Positions 27,428 through 35,921 of a DNA stretch of 64,000 nt are shown piece after piece (the stretch's first letter is position 1; the number at the start of each line of letters is the position of its first letter). The position numbers and the translations under genes are program-made. The notes under the pieces were generated by a model. That model was not told the origin of the DNA, ran no database searches, and saw only the letters and a list, made by a program, of their open reading frames with translations. Source of the stretch: Salinibacterium sp. (GTDB lineage Bacteria > Actinomycetota > Actinomycetes > Actinomycetales > Microbacteriaceae); contig JADGNA010000008.1 in NCBI GenBank assembly GCA_015234465.1, positions 186,001 through 250,000 on the forward strand. Reading direction: 5' to 3'.

Positions 27428-28295
27428 CGATGGGGTCGGCCGCTCTTGTGCCGCCTCGCTGGGCTGCAGCACCGGCGGCGATGACGATGGCGATTCCCAG
27501 GAGTTGCATCAGGGTTGGAGTCTGAGCCAATACCAGCAGGCCGATGAGGATGCCGAACGCGGGCTCGATTGAGAGCAGTGTGCCGAATGCGGTGTGGGTC
27601 ATGCGGCGCAGGGCGAGCATCTCGAGCCCGAACGCGATCACGGGGGTGATCAGCGCGATTCCGGCGGCTGCGGGCAGCACCCACCAGGTGAACTCTCCGC
27701 CCAGCACCTGCGGCAGCCCGACCGGCAGGGTTGCGATCGCCGCTACGGGGATGGTGAGCGAGAGGCCGCTGATGCCGGCGAAGCGATCGCCGACGTGTTG
27801 GGTGAGGATGTTGTAGAGCCCCCAGCAGGTTCCTGCCGCGAGCGCGAACCCGACACCGGCCAGGTCGACCTCCCCCTGCCACGGTTCCGTGAGCAGCACC
27901 ACGCCAACGAGGGCGAGCGCAGGCCAGAGCAGCGCCTTCCTGCTCTTGCCCATCAGCCCCGCAACCGCCAGCGGGCCGAGGAACTCGATCGCGACCGCGG
28001 TGCCCAGTGGGATGCGTTCGACGGCAGCCAGGAAGAACAGGGTCATGAAGCCGGTGACGGTGCCAAGCGCCAGGAGCGCGGGGAGATCTCTTCGAGTGAG
28101 TGAGCGGATGGCGGGACGCGCGATCATCCACAGGAAGACCACCCCGAAACACATGCGAAGCCAGGCCGTGCCGCCGGGGCCGACCTGCTCGATCACCGGA
28201 ACCGAGAGGGCGCTGGCGAGCTGCACGGCAAGCATCGCCGCGACCGCCATCGACCACGGCGGCGCCCCACGCACCTCCCGGGCCCGGTTGGCCAC
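27381..28295 (-). CDS. EamA family metabolite exporter (RhtA-like)
   Basis: Ten-helix drug/metabolite transporter of 304 residues with two EamA repeats. Helix 1 has AVAAMLAVQLASALSVPVIEQVGPGG, and the first repeat ends LGTAVAIEFLGPLAV, a sequence typical of the RhtA threonine/homoserine exporter group. The second repeat ends FGTLLSIEPAFGILIGLLVLAQ. The tail after residue 290 is disordered (RAADPIVTTGQGGAPPG). GTG start at 28295, 2 bp from the upstream YjdM stop at 28298, so the two form an operon. Exact substrate unknown. Confidence 0.87.
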   Translation of the reverse strand: MANRAREVRGAPPWSMAVAAMLAVQLASALSVPVIEQVGPGGTAWLRMCFGVVFLWMIARPAIRSLTRRDLPALLALGTVTGFMTLFFLAAVERIPLGTAVAIEFLGPLAVAGLMGKSRKALLWPALALVGVVLLTEPWQGEVDLAGVGFALAAGTCWGLYNILTQHVGDRFAGISGLSLTIPVAAIATLPVGLPQVLGGEFTWWVLPAAAGIALITPVIAFGLEMLALRRMTHTAFGTLLSIEPAFGILIGLLVLAQTPTLMQLLGIAIVIAAGAAAQRGGTRAADPIVTTGQGGAPPGAPTP

Positions 28296-28297
28296 GG

Positions 28298-28648
28298 TCA
28301 GAGGACCTTCTTCACGACGCTCGACTTGAGCTGCATCCGGCCGAACCCTGGCACGGTCGCGTCGATGTCATGATCGCCGACGCCGTCGTCGATGAGACGG
28401 ATGCCGCGCACCTTCGTGCCGACCTTGACGACCCCGCCGCCCGCCCCCTTGACCTTGAGGTCCTTCGCGATCGTCACGGTGTCACCGTCTTCGAGCACGT
28501 TGCCGACCGAATCCCGGATGATCGTGGCCGACGCATCCTCGGCATCCGCGCTCCACTCGTGGCCGCACATGGGACACACGAGAAGCGCGCCCTGCTCGTA
28601 GGTGAACGCCTCGCGGCACTCGGGGCAGGCGGGCAGCGCGTCAGTCAT
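28298..28648 (-). CDS. yjdM: YjdM family zinc-ribbon protein (formerly PhnA)
   Basis: A 116-residue protein with an N-terminal zinc ribbon (CPECREAF ... CPMCGHEW, two CxxC pairs) and a C-terminal SH3-like domain (DGDTVTIAKDLKVKG ... GTKVRGIRL ... LKSSVVKKV). It was once called alkylphosphonate uptake protein PhnA, but that role is not supported by biochemistry; the function is unclear. The ATG at 28648 is preferred to an extension of 10 residues. It lies directly upstream of the EamA gene on the same strand. Confidence 0.9.
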   Translation of the reverse strand: MTDALPACPECREAFTYEQGALLVCPMCGHEWSADAEDASATIIRDSVGNVLEDGDTVTIAKDLKVKGAGGGVVKVGTKVRGIRLIDDGVGDHDIDATVPGFGRMQLKSSVVKKVL

Positions 28649-28713
28649 GGGTCTCGAACTCAAGCACCTCGCAAACATAGCAATCCCCTGACCGAGGGCA
28701 TCGCACGCTGTTC

Positions 28714-29064
28714 TCAGAGCACGGAGCGGACTATCTCCACGATGCGCTTCTCCGTAACCTCGTCAACGACCTCGAAGTACCACGCCGCCGGCATCAAGCC
28801 GCCGTCAGTTCCACCCGCCGCCCGGAAGGGCACCTTCTCGGTCAGCGCGAGGTTCAGGCGCTCGTCGTTGCGCAGCGTCACGAGTGCGGGCGTGCTCGCC
28901 GAGGCGGCGTACGCGGGCATCCCGTACCAGATCCGCGGCTTCAGCTCGGGGGCCGCGGCCACGATGATGTCGTGGACCTGTTGCACGACCGAACGCCTCG
29001 GCTCGTCCATAGTCCGGATCTTGTCGAGCACCTGCGCGAGGTTCTTCTCGTCCTTCGATGACAT
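28714..29064 (-). CDS. DUF1801 domain protein
   Basis: A 116-residue soluble protein of the DUF1801 / YdhG fold. The helix-rich N-terminus (NLAQVLDKIRTMDEPRRSVVQQVHDIIVAAAPELK) leads to the conserved PRIWYGMPAYA motif and a C-terminal strand-helix YFEVVDEVTEKRIVEIVRSVL. Some members bind iron or frataxin-like partners, but the function here is not established. ATG at 29064 with AAAGGAC 8 bp upstream is clearly better than the upstream GTG/ATG starts. Confidence 0.85.
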   Translation of the reverse strand: MSSKDEKNLAQVLDKIRTMDEPRRSVVQQVHDIIVAAAPELKPRIWYGMPAYAASASTPALVTLRNDERLNLALTEKVPFRAAGGTDGGLMPAAWYFEVVDEVTEKRIVEIVRSVL

Positions 29065-29226
29065 GTCTTGTCCTTTCGCGGGCCGATGCCAGGCATCGGC
29101 GAAATGAAGTCGGCGCGTGTGCGCCGCACCCCATCCGGACATGTCCTGAGTTGCTCAGGCCTCTCCGCGATGATTCACGTGATCCGTCACGTGGAAGCGC
29201 TTCGGTGGCGTGCCACCGCCGCCAGC

Positions 29227-29979
29227 TTAACCGAGGGGTTCCCGAAGTGCACGTGGCACTGCGGATGCCTCGCACGGAGGACGCGGCCTGTACCTGCGCT
29301 GCGCGACGCGGTAGCTCGGCTCGCGCAGCCTTCGCACCCACGGGTACGCGGCAGTCCCGGGGAGAGTGTGCCCCACTGGATCGAAACGAAGCTCGGCTGA
29401 GTCGGGCTGGGCAGCGGGGCGAAGCAGTACCTCTGCGAAGGGATGCCACTTGCCTGTCGGCTCCGCGTGATACAGCCGGACCTTCCACGGCTTCTGCTCG
29501 AGCGACCGCCGCAGGCTGCCCAGGTCGGCAGGGAGCATCCGTTTGGGGACGCTCCGGGCGCAGATCAGCACCGGTCCGCGCTGCGATCGATACGGCATGA
29601 GGCTCCCGAACGTCGCGCCCGTCGCCGAACGACGGGGCACAAGCATGAACCGGGAGGGGAACCCGATGCCGGTCGCCGCCAATAGCACGTCCGAGTGCTG
29701 GCCATCAGCGGCGTGAAATCGCAGGGCCAGGCCGAGCACGTCGGGCAGCACGTCAGGCAGCCCGACGCCCCGGGACAGCCGTGCGGTCACCTCAAGCGGC
29801 TCTTCGCGAACGTCGTCGATCCACCCGATGCCTGACGGCGCCGCAGTGCGAATCCAGGTCGCCTGCCCCGTCAGCACCAGCCCGCGCGGATGGATCGGGC
29901 GCGGATGACGGATGCGCCGGAGCAGAGAGAAGACGCCGCGCAGCGCGGTTCCGGCCAGCTCTGCAAGTCCATGGAGCAT
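29227..29979 (-). CDS. Conserved hypothetical protein, possibly a catalase-fold (heme) homologue
   Basis: A 250-residue protein of an actinobacterial family sometimes called phosphodiesterase without evidence. I see RPIHPRGLVLTGQATW near the N-terminus, then VTARLSRGVGLPDVLPDVLGLALRF. That second stretch recalls the catalase-like pattern of an Arg-Ser/Gly motif before a strand with LALRF. YGSLMPYRSQRGPVLI-type residues (FGSLMPYRSQRGP) follow. No classical catalase catalytic His-Asn pair can be confirmed. Start ATG at 29979. The C-terminus is Arg/Pro-rich (QRRYRPRPPCEASAVP). Role unknown. Confidence 0.65.
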   Translation of the reverse strand: MLHGLAELAGTALRGVFSLLRRIRHPRPIHPRGLVLTGQATWIRTAAPSGIGWIDDVREEPLEVTARLSRGVGLPDVLPDVLGLALRFHAADGQHSDVLLAATGIGFPSRFMLVPRRSATGATFGSLMPYRSQRGPVLICARSVPKRMLPADLGSLRRSLEQKPWKVRLYHAEPTGKWHPFAEVLLRPAAQPDSAELRFDPVGHTLPGTAAYPWVRRLREPSYRVAQRRYRPRPPCEASAVPRALREPLG

Positions 29980-30032
29980 GCGGTCATTATCCCCACGGAG
30001 CGATTCCTGGATAACCCCTGCGGAGGACGCGG

Positions 30033-30701
30033 TCAGCGAACGGAGCTCCAGCCCTCCTCGTGCAATCTCGCGAACCCGTCGATCAGCAGGTCCAGCGCGA
30101 AGGCGAACTCGGCGTCGTCATCGCACCCTGCCCCCGCGTGCGGGGTGCTGGTCGCCATCCTCACGATCGCTGGATATGTGGTGGCGAACTCCGCCATGGC
30201 CCGCGCGCGCAGATCCGAATCCGTGGGGACGGATGGGGTGGGCAGCACATCCCGCGTGATCCCCCACATCCGCGTGCTCAGCGCGTGCATCGCGTGATGC
30301 ACGAGGTCCGCCGACAGACCGCCGTCGAACATGATTGCCATGAGCGAGTCCATGTAGGCCAGCACCGTGGGGCTCGCTACCGTCCGGGTCTCTATCGCTA
30401 CCTGCGCCCAGGGGTGCGCATTCATCACCGAACGGGCCGAACGGATGCGAGCGCGCAGCGCTTGCTCCCAGGGAAGTCCGTCAGCCGGCACATCGATGCT
30501 CACCACGAGCCTGTCGAGCATGCCATCGATGAGCTCCTCGCGGTTCGCGACGTGCTTGTACAGCGCCATCGCGGTGACCCCGAGCGCGTCCGCCACCCGC
30601 CGCATGCTGGTGGCTTCGAGACCGACCTCGTCTGCCAGGGCGGCTGCAGCCTCCAGCACCCGCTCACGATCGAGCGGTCGACGGATCCCAGGACTTGACA
30701 C
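30033..30701 (-). CDS. TetR family transcriptional regulator
   Basis: A 222-residue repressor-type regulator. The N-terminal helix-turn-helix is RERVLEAAAALADEVGLEATSMRRVADALGVTAMALYKHVANREELIDGML (residues 13-64), with the TetR-typical ALYKHVANREEL recognition end. The C-terminal ligand domain is of the TetR_C type with MHALSTRMWG near residue 143. GTG start at 30701. It is divergent from the DUF4386 gene across 67 bp that contain a 9-bp direct repeat, so it probably regulates itself and that neighbour. Confidence 0.9.
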   Translation of the reverse strand: MSSPGIRRPLDRERVLEAAAALADEVGLEATSMRRVADALGVTAMALYKHVANREELIDGMLDRLVVSIDVPADGLPWEQALRARIRSARSVMNAHPWAQVAIETRTVASPTVLAYMDSLMAIMFDGGLSADLVHHAMHALSTRMWGITRDVLPTPSVPTDSDLRARAMAEFATTYPAIVRMATSTPHAGAGCDDDAEFAFALDLLIDGFARLHEEGWSSVR

Positions 30702-30751
30702 GTCTACAGCGTATACCTATGGTGTGAACGCGCCGGTTTACGGCGTATACC
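30695..30751 (+). promoter_or_regulatory. Promoter and candidate TetR operator for the DUF4386 gene
   Basis: TTGACA at 30695-30700 is followed by a 17-bp spacer and TATGGT at 30718-30723. The 9-mer GCGTATACC occurs at 30709-30717, in the spacer, and again at 30743-30751 in the 5' leader; each contains the palindrome GTATAC. This arrangement suggests repression by the divergently encoded TetR protein. Confidence 0.55.
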
Positions 30752-30768
30752 ATCGACCTGAGGACCCC

Positions 30769-31383
30769 ATGACCCGCCGATTCCGCGCCTATGCCCGCAC
30801 CGCTGGCATCCTGTATCTCGTCACGCACGTCACCTCGATCGCGGCCGTGGCGGCGTTTGCCGCCAACGAACTCGCGCTGGGAGTGACCCTTGAGTTACTG
30901 CTCGCCGGAGGATGCCTCGGCACCGGCATCCTGCTCTGGCTGCTGCTGCGCTCCGCCGGGCCAGCACGCGCCGCGACCTTCGCCGGGCTGCGCGCACTGG
31001 AAGCATCCGTCATCGCGGCAAGCACCCTCCCGATGCTGGCACTGCTGTGGATGCCGGCCTCCACACCGGTCACCGAATCCTTCGCGGCACTCCACACCGC
31101 CGCCTTCCTCGTCGGCCAGGGACTGGTGATCAGCGTGAACACCGTGGTCCTGGGCTGGCTGCTGCTCGAGGCCCGCGTGGTCCCCCGCGCGCTCGCCGCA
31201 CTCGGCATCGCAGGCGGCGTACTGGTGCTGGCGAGCAACTCAGCACAGCTGTTCGACCTGATCCCGCAGGGAGGAACGATCGCCGGTCTGTGCGCTGTGC
31301 CCATCTTCGCGTTCGAGATCTGGTTCGCGATCTACCTCATCGCGGTTGGTCTGCGACCTCAAAACCCGGTTCCCTCACCTTGA
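30769..31383 (+). CDS. DUF4386 family membrane protein
   Basis: A 204-residue protein with six predicted helices of the DUF4386 family. It begins MTRRFRAYARTAGILYLVTHVTSIAA, typical of the family, and includes LEASVIAASTLPMLALLWMPAS and TAAFLVGQGLVISVNTVVLGWLLL. The last helix ends FAFEIWFAIYLIAVGL. Function is unknown. ATG at 30769, 18 bp after the second operator-like repeat. Its divergence from a TetR gene suggests it is induced by a small molecule, as for many drug-responsive pairs; this is inference. Confidence 0.82.
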   Translation: MTRRFRAYARTAGILYLVTHVTSIAAVAAFAANELALGVTLELLLAGGCLGTGILLWLLLRSAGPARAATFAGLRALEASVIAASTLPMLALLWMPASTPVTESFAALHTAAFLVGQGLVISVNTVVLGWLLLEARVVPRALAALGIAGGVLVLASNSAQLFDLIPQGGTIAGLCAVPIFAFEIWFAIYLIAVGLRPQNPVPSP

Positions 31384-31414
31384 AATGGACTCGGTGAACT
31401 AAGCAACGACGGCT

Positions 31415-32089
31415 TTACTCCCTGCCGTCCTCGAGCGGGATGAGCATGGTGCGGAACGGGCCCGACACAGCGTGAAGGCCCCAGATGCGATCCGCGACAT
31501 CATCAATGCCGTTGGGAAGCTGGAGCTTAGGGATGGCGCCGGGGATCACTAGCTGACTGACGCGGATGCCCTCCTCCTTCAGGGCGTCATGAAGCATCTC
31601 CCCATAGGCGCTCTCTGCAGGGAACGCCACGGAAGTGCCGGCAAAGTCGGCGCGTGCCTTCACCGAGGTTCCGCCATTGATCAGGATGACGCTGCCGGCT
31701 CCCATCTGGCGCATCCCGGGCAGCACGGCCCGAACCGCGTGAATGAGGCCGAGGGCCGAGAATTGAAGGGCTTCAAGCGCAAGCTCCGCAGTCATATCGA
31801 GCACGGGCTTGAGATAGTCCCGCGACGGCAGCGGGCTGTACTGCAGGGCGGTAATAGGGCCCAACTCGGCAGCGGCACGCGCCAGGGCACCCTCCAGCGC
31901 CGACGGCACCAGCACGTCGGCCGCAAAGCCGACGGCAGTAACACCATCCGCCGTGAGCTCCTCAGCTATGGTGTCGAGCTTCGACTGATCTCTGGAGATC
32001 AGTGCAGCTGAAAAGCCCTCTCGTCCAAACCGTCGTGCAACGGCTGCTCCGAGCCCTGGCCCAGCACCGATGATTGCAATTACAGGCAC
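31415..32089 (-). CDS. SDR family (short-chain dehydrogenase-like) protein lacking the catalytic lysine
   Basis: NAD(P)-binding Rossmann protein of 224 residues. The nucleotide-binding motif is IIGAGPGLGAAVARRFGREG near residue 5, and the central sheet follows the SDR pattern with SVILINGGTSVK at the usual serine strand. The tyrosine region reads AFPAESAYGEMLHDALKEEG, so the family YxxxK motif is not intact (no Lys four residues after Tyr). It may have a changed activity or only bind cofactor. GTG start at 32089. It stands alone. Confidence 0.8.
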   Translation of the reverse strand: MPVIAIIGAGPGLGAAVARRFGREGFSAALISRDQSKLDTIAEELTADGVTAVGFAADVLVPSALEGALARAAAELGPITALQYSPLPSRDYLKPVLDMTAELALEALQFSALGLIHAVRAVLPGMRQMGAGSVILINGGTSVKARADFAGTSVAFPAESAYGEMLHDALKEEGIRVSQLVIPGAIPKLQLPNGIDDVADRIWGLHAVSGPFRTMLIPLEDGRE

Positions 32090-32291
32090 GACGATTCCCT
32101 TCGATCAGCTGTCGGGGTGACGATAGCGCTCCAGGTCCACATCGGATTGCAGTGGTTGCTCAGCAACCCAGCGCGGCGTCGCTTCAGCTGACAGCTACAC
32201 TGCCTGCGCAATCAGCGGCCGATACCCGAAACTAGAAAAGTGCCCCTGGTGCGCCACTCGTCGGCGGGGCTACTTCCGATCGGAAGTCGTC

Positions 32292-33368
32292 CTAAACGTT
32301 GAAGCGGAACTCGACCACGTCGCCATCCTGCATGACGTAGTCCTTGCCCTCCATGCGGGCCTTGCCCTTGGCGCGCGCTTCCGCGACGGAGCCGCACTCC
32401 ATCAGGTCGTCGAAGGAGATGACCTCCGCCTTGATGAAGCCCTTCTCGAAATCCGAGTGGATGACGCCGGCGGCCTGGGGCGCCTTGGCACCCTTCGGGA
32501 TCGTCCAGGCGCGCGTCTCCTTTGGCCCCGCCGTGAGGTAGGTCTGCAAACCGAGCGTGTCGAAGCCGATGCGGGCCAGCTGGTCGAGGCCGGACTCCTC
32601 CTGGCCGGTGCTGGCGAGGAGTTCTGCGGCATCCGCTTCGTCCAGCTCAATGAGTTCGGACTCGAGCTTCGCGTCGAGGAAGACCGCCTTCGCGGGCGCC
32701 ACCAGGGCAGCGAGCTCGTCGAGCTTCGCCTGGTCGCCCAGGATGCCCTCGTCGACGTTGAAGACGTAGATGAAGGGCTTGGACGTCAGCAGCCCGAGCT
32801 CGCGGATGGGCGCCAGGTCGAGCTTCTCGTTCGACGAGAGCGGCCTGCCCTCGTTGAGCCACGCGACCGCCGCCTGCGCCGTCTCGAGCACGATGGGCTC
32901 GGTGCGCTTCGTCTTGACCTCTTTCGTGTAGCGCTCGATCGCCTTCTCGAGCGTCTGCATGTCGGCGAGGATCAGCTCAGTGTTGATGGTCTCCATATCG
33001 CTCGCCGGGTTCACCGCGCCATCGACGTGCACGACATCCGAGTCGCTGAAGGCGCGCACGACCTGGGCGATGGCATCCGCCTCACGGATGTTCGCAAGGA
33101 ACTTGTTGCCGAGGCCCTCGCCCTCACTTGCGCCCTTCACGATGCCGGCGATGTCGACGAAGGTCACAGGGGCCGGCAGGATGCGCTCGCTGCCGAACAC
33201 CTCGGCAAGCTTCGCGAGGCGGTCGTCGGGCAGCTGCACGATGCCCTCGTTCGGCTCGATCGTGGCGAACGGATAGTTCGCGGCGAGCACCGAGTTCTTG
33301 GTCAGGGCGTTGAAGAGGGTCGACTTGCCCACGTTGGGGAGTCCGACGATTGCGATAGTGAGAGCCAC
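32292..33368 (-). CDS. ychF: Ribosome-associated ATPase YchF (Obg/OLA1 family)
   Basis: P-loop protein that binds ATP in preference to GTP and associates with ribosomes. It is 358 residues from the GTG at 33368, giving MALTIAIVGLPNVGKST as the canonical start; a longer frame to 33449 adds low-complexity sequence before it. G1 is GLPNVGKST, G3 is DIAG(IVKGASEGEG), and G4 has become NVDE, the YchF-specific change that shifts nucleotide preference. The C-terminal TGS-like domain ends IPKGAKAPQAAGVIHSDFEKGFIKAEV. Convergent or unlinked neighbours; divergent from the exonuclease gene. Confidence 0.96.
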   Translation of the reverse strand: MALTIAIVGLPNVGKSTLFNALTKNSVLAANYPFATIEPNEGIVQLPDDRLAKLAEVFGSERILPAPVTFVDIAGIVKGASEGEGLGNKFLANIREADAIAQVVRAFSDSDVVHVDGAVNPASDMETINTELILADMQTLEKAIERYTKEVKTKRTEPIVLETAQAAVAWLNEGRPLSSNEKLDLAPIRELGLLTSKPFIYVFNVDEGILGDQAKLDELAALVAPAKAVFLDAKLESELIELDEADAAELLASTGQEESGLDQLARIGFDTLGLQTYLTAGPKETRAWTIPKGAKAPQAAGVIHSDFEKGFIKAEVISFDDLMECGSVAEARAKGKARMEGKDYVMQDGDVVEFRFNV

Positions 33369-33442
33369 GGGAGTCAAGGCTACCGTGGGCGGCTGAGCGT
33401 GCCGCGTCGGCAAGTGTCGGATGCCCGTGCGAGCATGAAGAC

Positions 33443-34045
33443 GTGCCACTGGATTTCACCGCCATCGACTTCGAGACCGCCAACTCATCGAGCGCGAGCG
33501 CCTGCTCGGTCGGACTCGTGAAGGTGCGCGACGGTCGCGTCGTCGACAAGGCCTCCTGGTACATCAAGCCGCCGCTCGGCTACGACGCCTTCCTCGAATG
33601 GAACACCCGCATCCACGGCATCGTCGCCTCCGACTGCGCCGAAGCGCTGGGGTGGGCTGAGCAGCTGCCCGACCTCGTCGCGTTTGCCGACGGCGACCAC
33701 CTCGTCGCCCACAACGCGGGCTTCGACATGGGCGTCATCAAAGCGGCGTGCGAGGCAACCTTCGTCACCACGCCGACCTTCGACTACCTGTGCAGCCTGC
33801 AGGTCGCCCGCAAGACCTACCACCTCGACTCCTACCGGCTACCGGTCGCGGCGATGGCGGCGGGCTTCGAGGACTTCCGCCACCACGACGCCCTAGCGGA
33901 TGCCGAGGCGTGCGCGGCCATCATGATCCACGCGGCCAAGCGGCACGAGGCATCCGATGTCGCCCACCTCGCGACGATCGCCGGCGCCCGCATCAAGAGC
34001 ATCGGCGTGGTTGTCGACGACCACGCCCCCATGGTGCTCGGCTAG
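33443..34045 (+). CDS. 3'-5' exonuclease, DnaQ/DEDDh type
   Basis: Single-domain exonuclease of 200 residues, like the epsilon subunit or RNase T group. ExoI is FTAIDFETA near residue 5, ExoII is HNAGFDMG near residue 92, and ExoIII is HHDALADAEAC near residue 146, giving a complete DEDDh set. The C-terminal 40 residues are not conserved with the polymerase-binding tail, so it is probably a free DNA or RNA exonuclease. GTG start at 33443 gives MPLDFTAIDFE directly at the active site. Confidence 0.9.
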   Translation: MPLDFTAIDFETANSSSASACSVGLVKVRDGRVVDKASWYIKPPLGYDAFLEWNTRIHGIVASDCAEALGWAEQLPDLVAFADGDHLVAHNAGFDMGVIKAACEATFVTTPTFDYLCSLQVARKTYHLDSYRLPVAAMAAGFEDFRHHDALADAEACAAIMIHAAKRHEASDVAHLATIAGARIKSIGVVVDDHAPMVLG

Positions 34046-34065
34046 GCCGCACACTCGACCGGGAA

Positions 34066-34344
34066 CTACTCCCCCGTCACCGCCGTCTCGAACAGGCGGA
34101 ACAGCTCCGCCCTCACCTCATCGCGAAACTTCAGCGGTCGCGACCACGGCACCTCGACATCGTCGACGCCGTCGGGAGTCGTCACCGTGAATACGGCGCG
34201 GTGCTCGTCGAAGGTCGCCATGATGGCTGACTCCGCGGTAGGCGAGTTGCCGTGCACCTGCGCGATGAGCAGTGTCGTATCGGGCTGGCTCGAGTTCATG
34301 TAGCTCGTGATCGCCTGCACCACGTCATCGGAGAAGATGCTCAT
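34066..34344 (-). CDS. DUF2470 domain protein
   Basis: A 92-residue protein resembling the DUF2470 domain found at the C-terminus of heme-oxygenase-like or split-barrel flavin proteins. SIFSDDVVQAITSYMNSSQPDTTLLIAQVHG and then FRDEVRAELFRLFETA match the expected helix-strand pattern. The ATG at 34344 is chosen; the frame continues to 34488 but with no family similarity. It stands alone, divergent from rmuC with 70 bp between starts. It may bind heme or flavin-like partners, which is unproven. Confidence 0.75.
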   Translation of the reverse strand: MSIFSDDVVQAITSYMNSSQPDTTLLIAQVHGNSPTAESAIMATFDEHRAVFTVTTPDGVDDVEVPWSRPLKFRDEVRAELFRLFETAVTGE

Positions 34345-34414
34345 GACGACAATGGTGACACGGCTGCGGGCGGTTCGTCCCAGCAATGTCAGAGGCCCCT
34401 GACAGACTTTTTTC

Positions 34415-35899
34415 ATGGACCCTCTCGCACTGCTTATCGGCCTCATCGTCGGCGTCGTCCTCGGCGTGGTCGTCGGCGTGCTGGTCATGCGCGGGCGGGG
34501 CGCCGGTCAGACGTCCGGCGAAGACCCGAAGGTCGTGGAAGCACGGCACCAGCTCGCCCTCGGCGAACTTCGCGCGCAGGAGCAGGCCGTGCAGGCGCGA
34601 CTCTCGAGCCAGCTCGCAGGCGTGCAGGCGACAGCGGATGCGCTGCGCGAGCAGATGGCCACGATGCAGGCGCAGCACGCCGAACAGGTATCGACGCTGC
34701 AGTCACAGCACCGCGAGATGATCGAGCGCCAGCGCAGCGAGGCACAGGCACAGGCGGAGCGGGAGCGTGCCGAGAGCAAGGTGCTGCAGGCGCTGAGCCC
34801 CGTGCAGGAGAGCCTCCGCACGATGCAGGCCAAGGTCACGGAGCTCGAGCGCGAACGCAGCACGCAGTACGGCTCGATCGCGGAGCAGCTCAAGCAGGCC
34901 CAGATGTCTGATGAGCAGCTGCGCGTCACGACCGAACAGCTGGCATCCGCGCTTCGCTCCAACAGCACGCGCGGCGTCTGGGGCGAGACCCAGCTGCAGC
35001 GCATCGTCGAATCGGCTGGCCTGACGCAGTACGTCGACTTTTACACGCAGCACAGCGTGTCGACGGATGCCGGTGCCGGGCGCCCCGACATGGTCGTGCG
35101 CCTGCCAGGCAACAAGTCCATCGCCATCGACTCCAAGGTGCCGCTCGAGCACTACATTGAGGCGAGCCACATCCCGCTCTCCGCCATCGGCGAAGAGGCT
35201 GCCCGCCGCGCGAAGCTCATCGAGCAGCACGTCAAGGCGGTGCGCGCACACGTCGATGCGCTCGCCAAGAAGACCTACTGGGAGGGCCTCGACGCGAGCC
35301 CCGAGTTCGTGATCGCCTTCATCCCGAGCGAATCGCTGCTCTCCTCCGCACTCGAGTCCGACCCGGCCCTGCTCGAGTACGCCTTCGGCAAACGTGTCGC
35401 CCTCGCCTCCCCCGTCAACCTGTGGGCGGTGCTCAAGACCGTCGCCTTCACCTGGCAGCAGCAGGCCGTCTCCGACGAGGCCAAGAAACTGTTCGACCTC
35501 GGCAACACGCTCTACCAGCGCCTCGGCACCCTCGCCGGGCACGCCGAATCGATGCGCAAGGCAATCGAGCGCACGGTCGACAGCTACAACAAGTTCGCAA
35601 GCTCCCTCGAGACCCGCGTGCTCGTCACCGCACGCCAGTTCCCCGGTATCGACGAGACCAAACTCGATCTCGTCGCCGAACCGCAGGCCATCCACGCCGC
35701 GCCCCAGAAACTCACGGCAGGCGAGCTCGACGCGCCCGCCGAGGACAACGCAGCCAATGAGTTCAAGGTGTCGAGTGCGCTCGACGCTCCCAACCCGGCC
35801 GAAGGGTCGGCCGGGAGCGGATTCAGCGACGAGCCGCTCGACCTCAGTGAGTTCGACAGCGAGTTTGAGACCCCTGCGCCGGCCGACCGCACGAACTGA
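34415..35899 (+). CDS. rmuC: DNA recombination protein RmuC
   Basis: Predicted nuclease-family protein that limits DNA inversion in E. coli, 494 residues. An N-terminal membrane helix (LALLIGLIVGVVLGVVVGVLVM) is followed by a long coiled coil rich in Gln and Ala (residues about 45-170). The RmuC domain then holds NSTRGVWGETQLQRIVESAGL, then GRPDMVVRLPGNKSIAIDSKVPL and the FIPSESLLSSALESDP segment. The C-terminus after about residue 430 is low complexity and acidic. ATG at 34415 follows a short T-run, with no strong ribosome site. Convergent with the AbiEi-like gene. Confidence 0.93.
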   Translation: MDPLALLIGLIVGVVLGVVVGVLVMRGRGAGQTSGEDPKVVEARHQLALGELRAQEQAVQARLSSQLAGVQATADALREQMATMQAQHAEQVSTLQSQHREMIERQRSEAQAQAERERAESKVLQALSPVQESLRTMQAKVTELERERSTQYGSIAEQLKQAQMSDEQLRVTTEQLASALRSNSTRGVWGETQLQRIVESAGLTQYVDFYTQHSVSTDAGAGRPDMVVRLPGNKSIAIDSKVPLEHYIEASHIPLSAIGEEAARRAKLIEQHVKAVRAHVDALAKKTYWEGLDASPEFVIAFIPSESLLSSALESDPALLEYAFGKRVALASPVNLWAVLKTVAFTWQQQAVSDEAKKLFDLGNTLYQRLGTLAGHAESMRKAIERTVDSYNKFASSLETRVLVTARQFPGIDETKLDLVAEPQAIHAAPQKLTAGELDAPAEDNAANEFKVSSALDAPNPAEGSAGSGFSDEPLDLSEFDSEFETPAPADRTN

Positions 35900-35921
35900 T
35901 CGGGCGCAAGAGCACATGAAG

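Noticed and set aside
33369-33449. Longer N-terminus for YchF
   Set aside because: The protein family begins at the P-loop strand reached from the GTG at 33368, and the extension overlaps the divergent exonuclease start.
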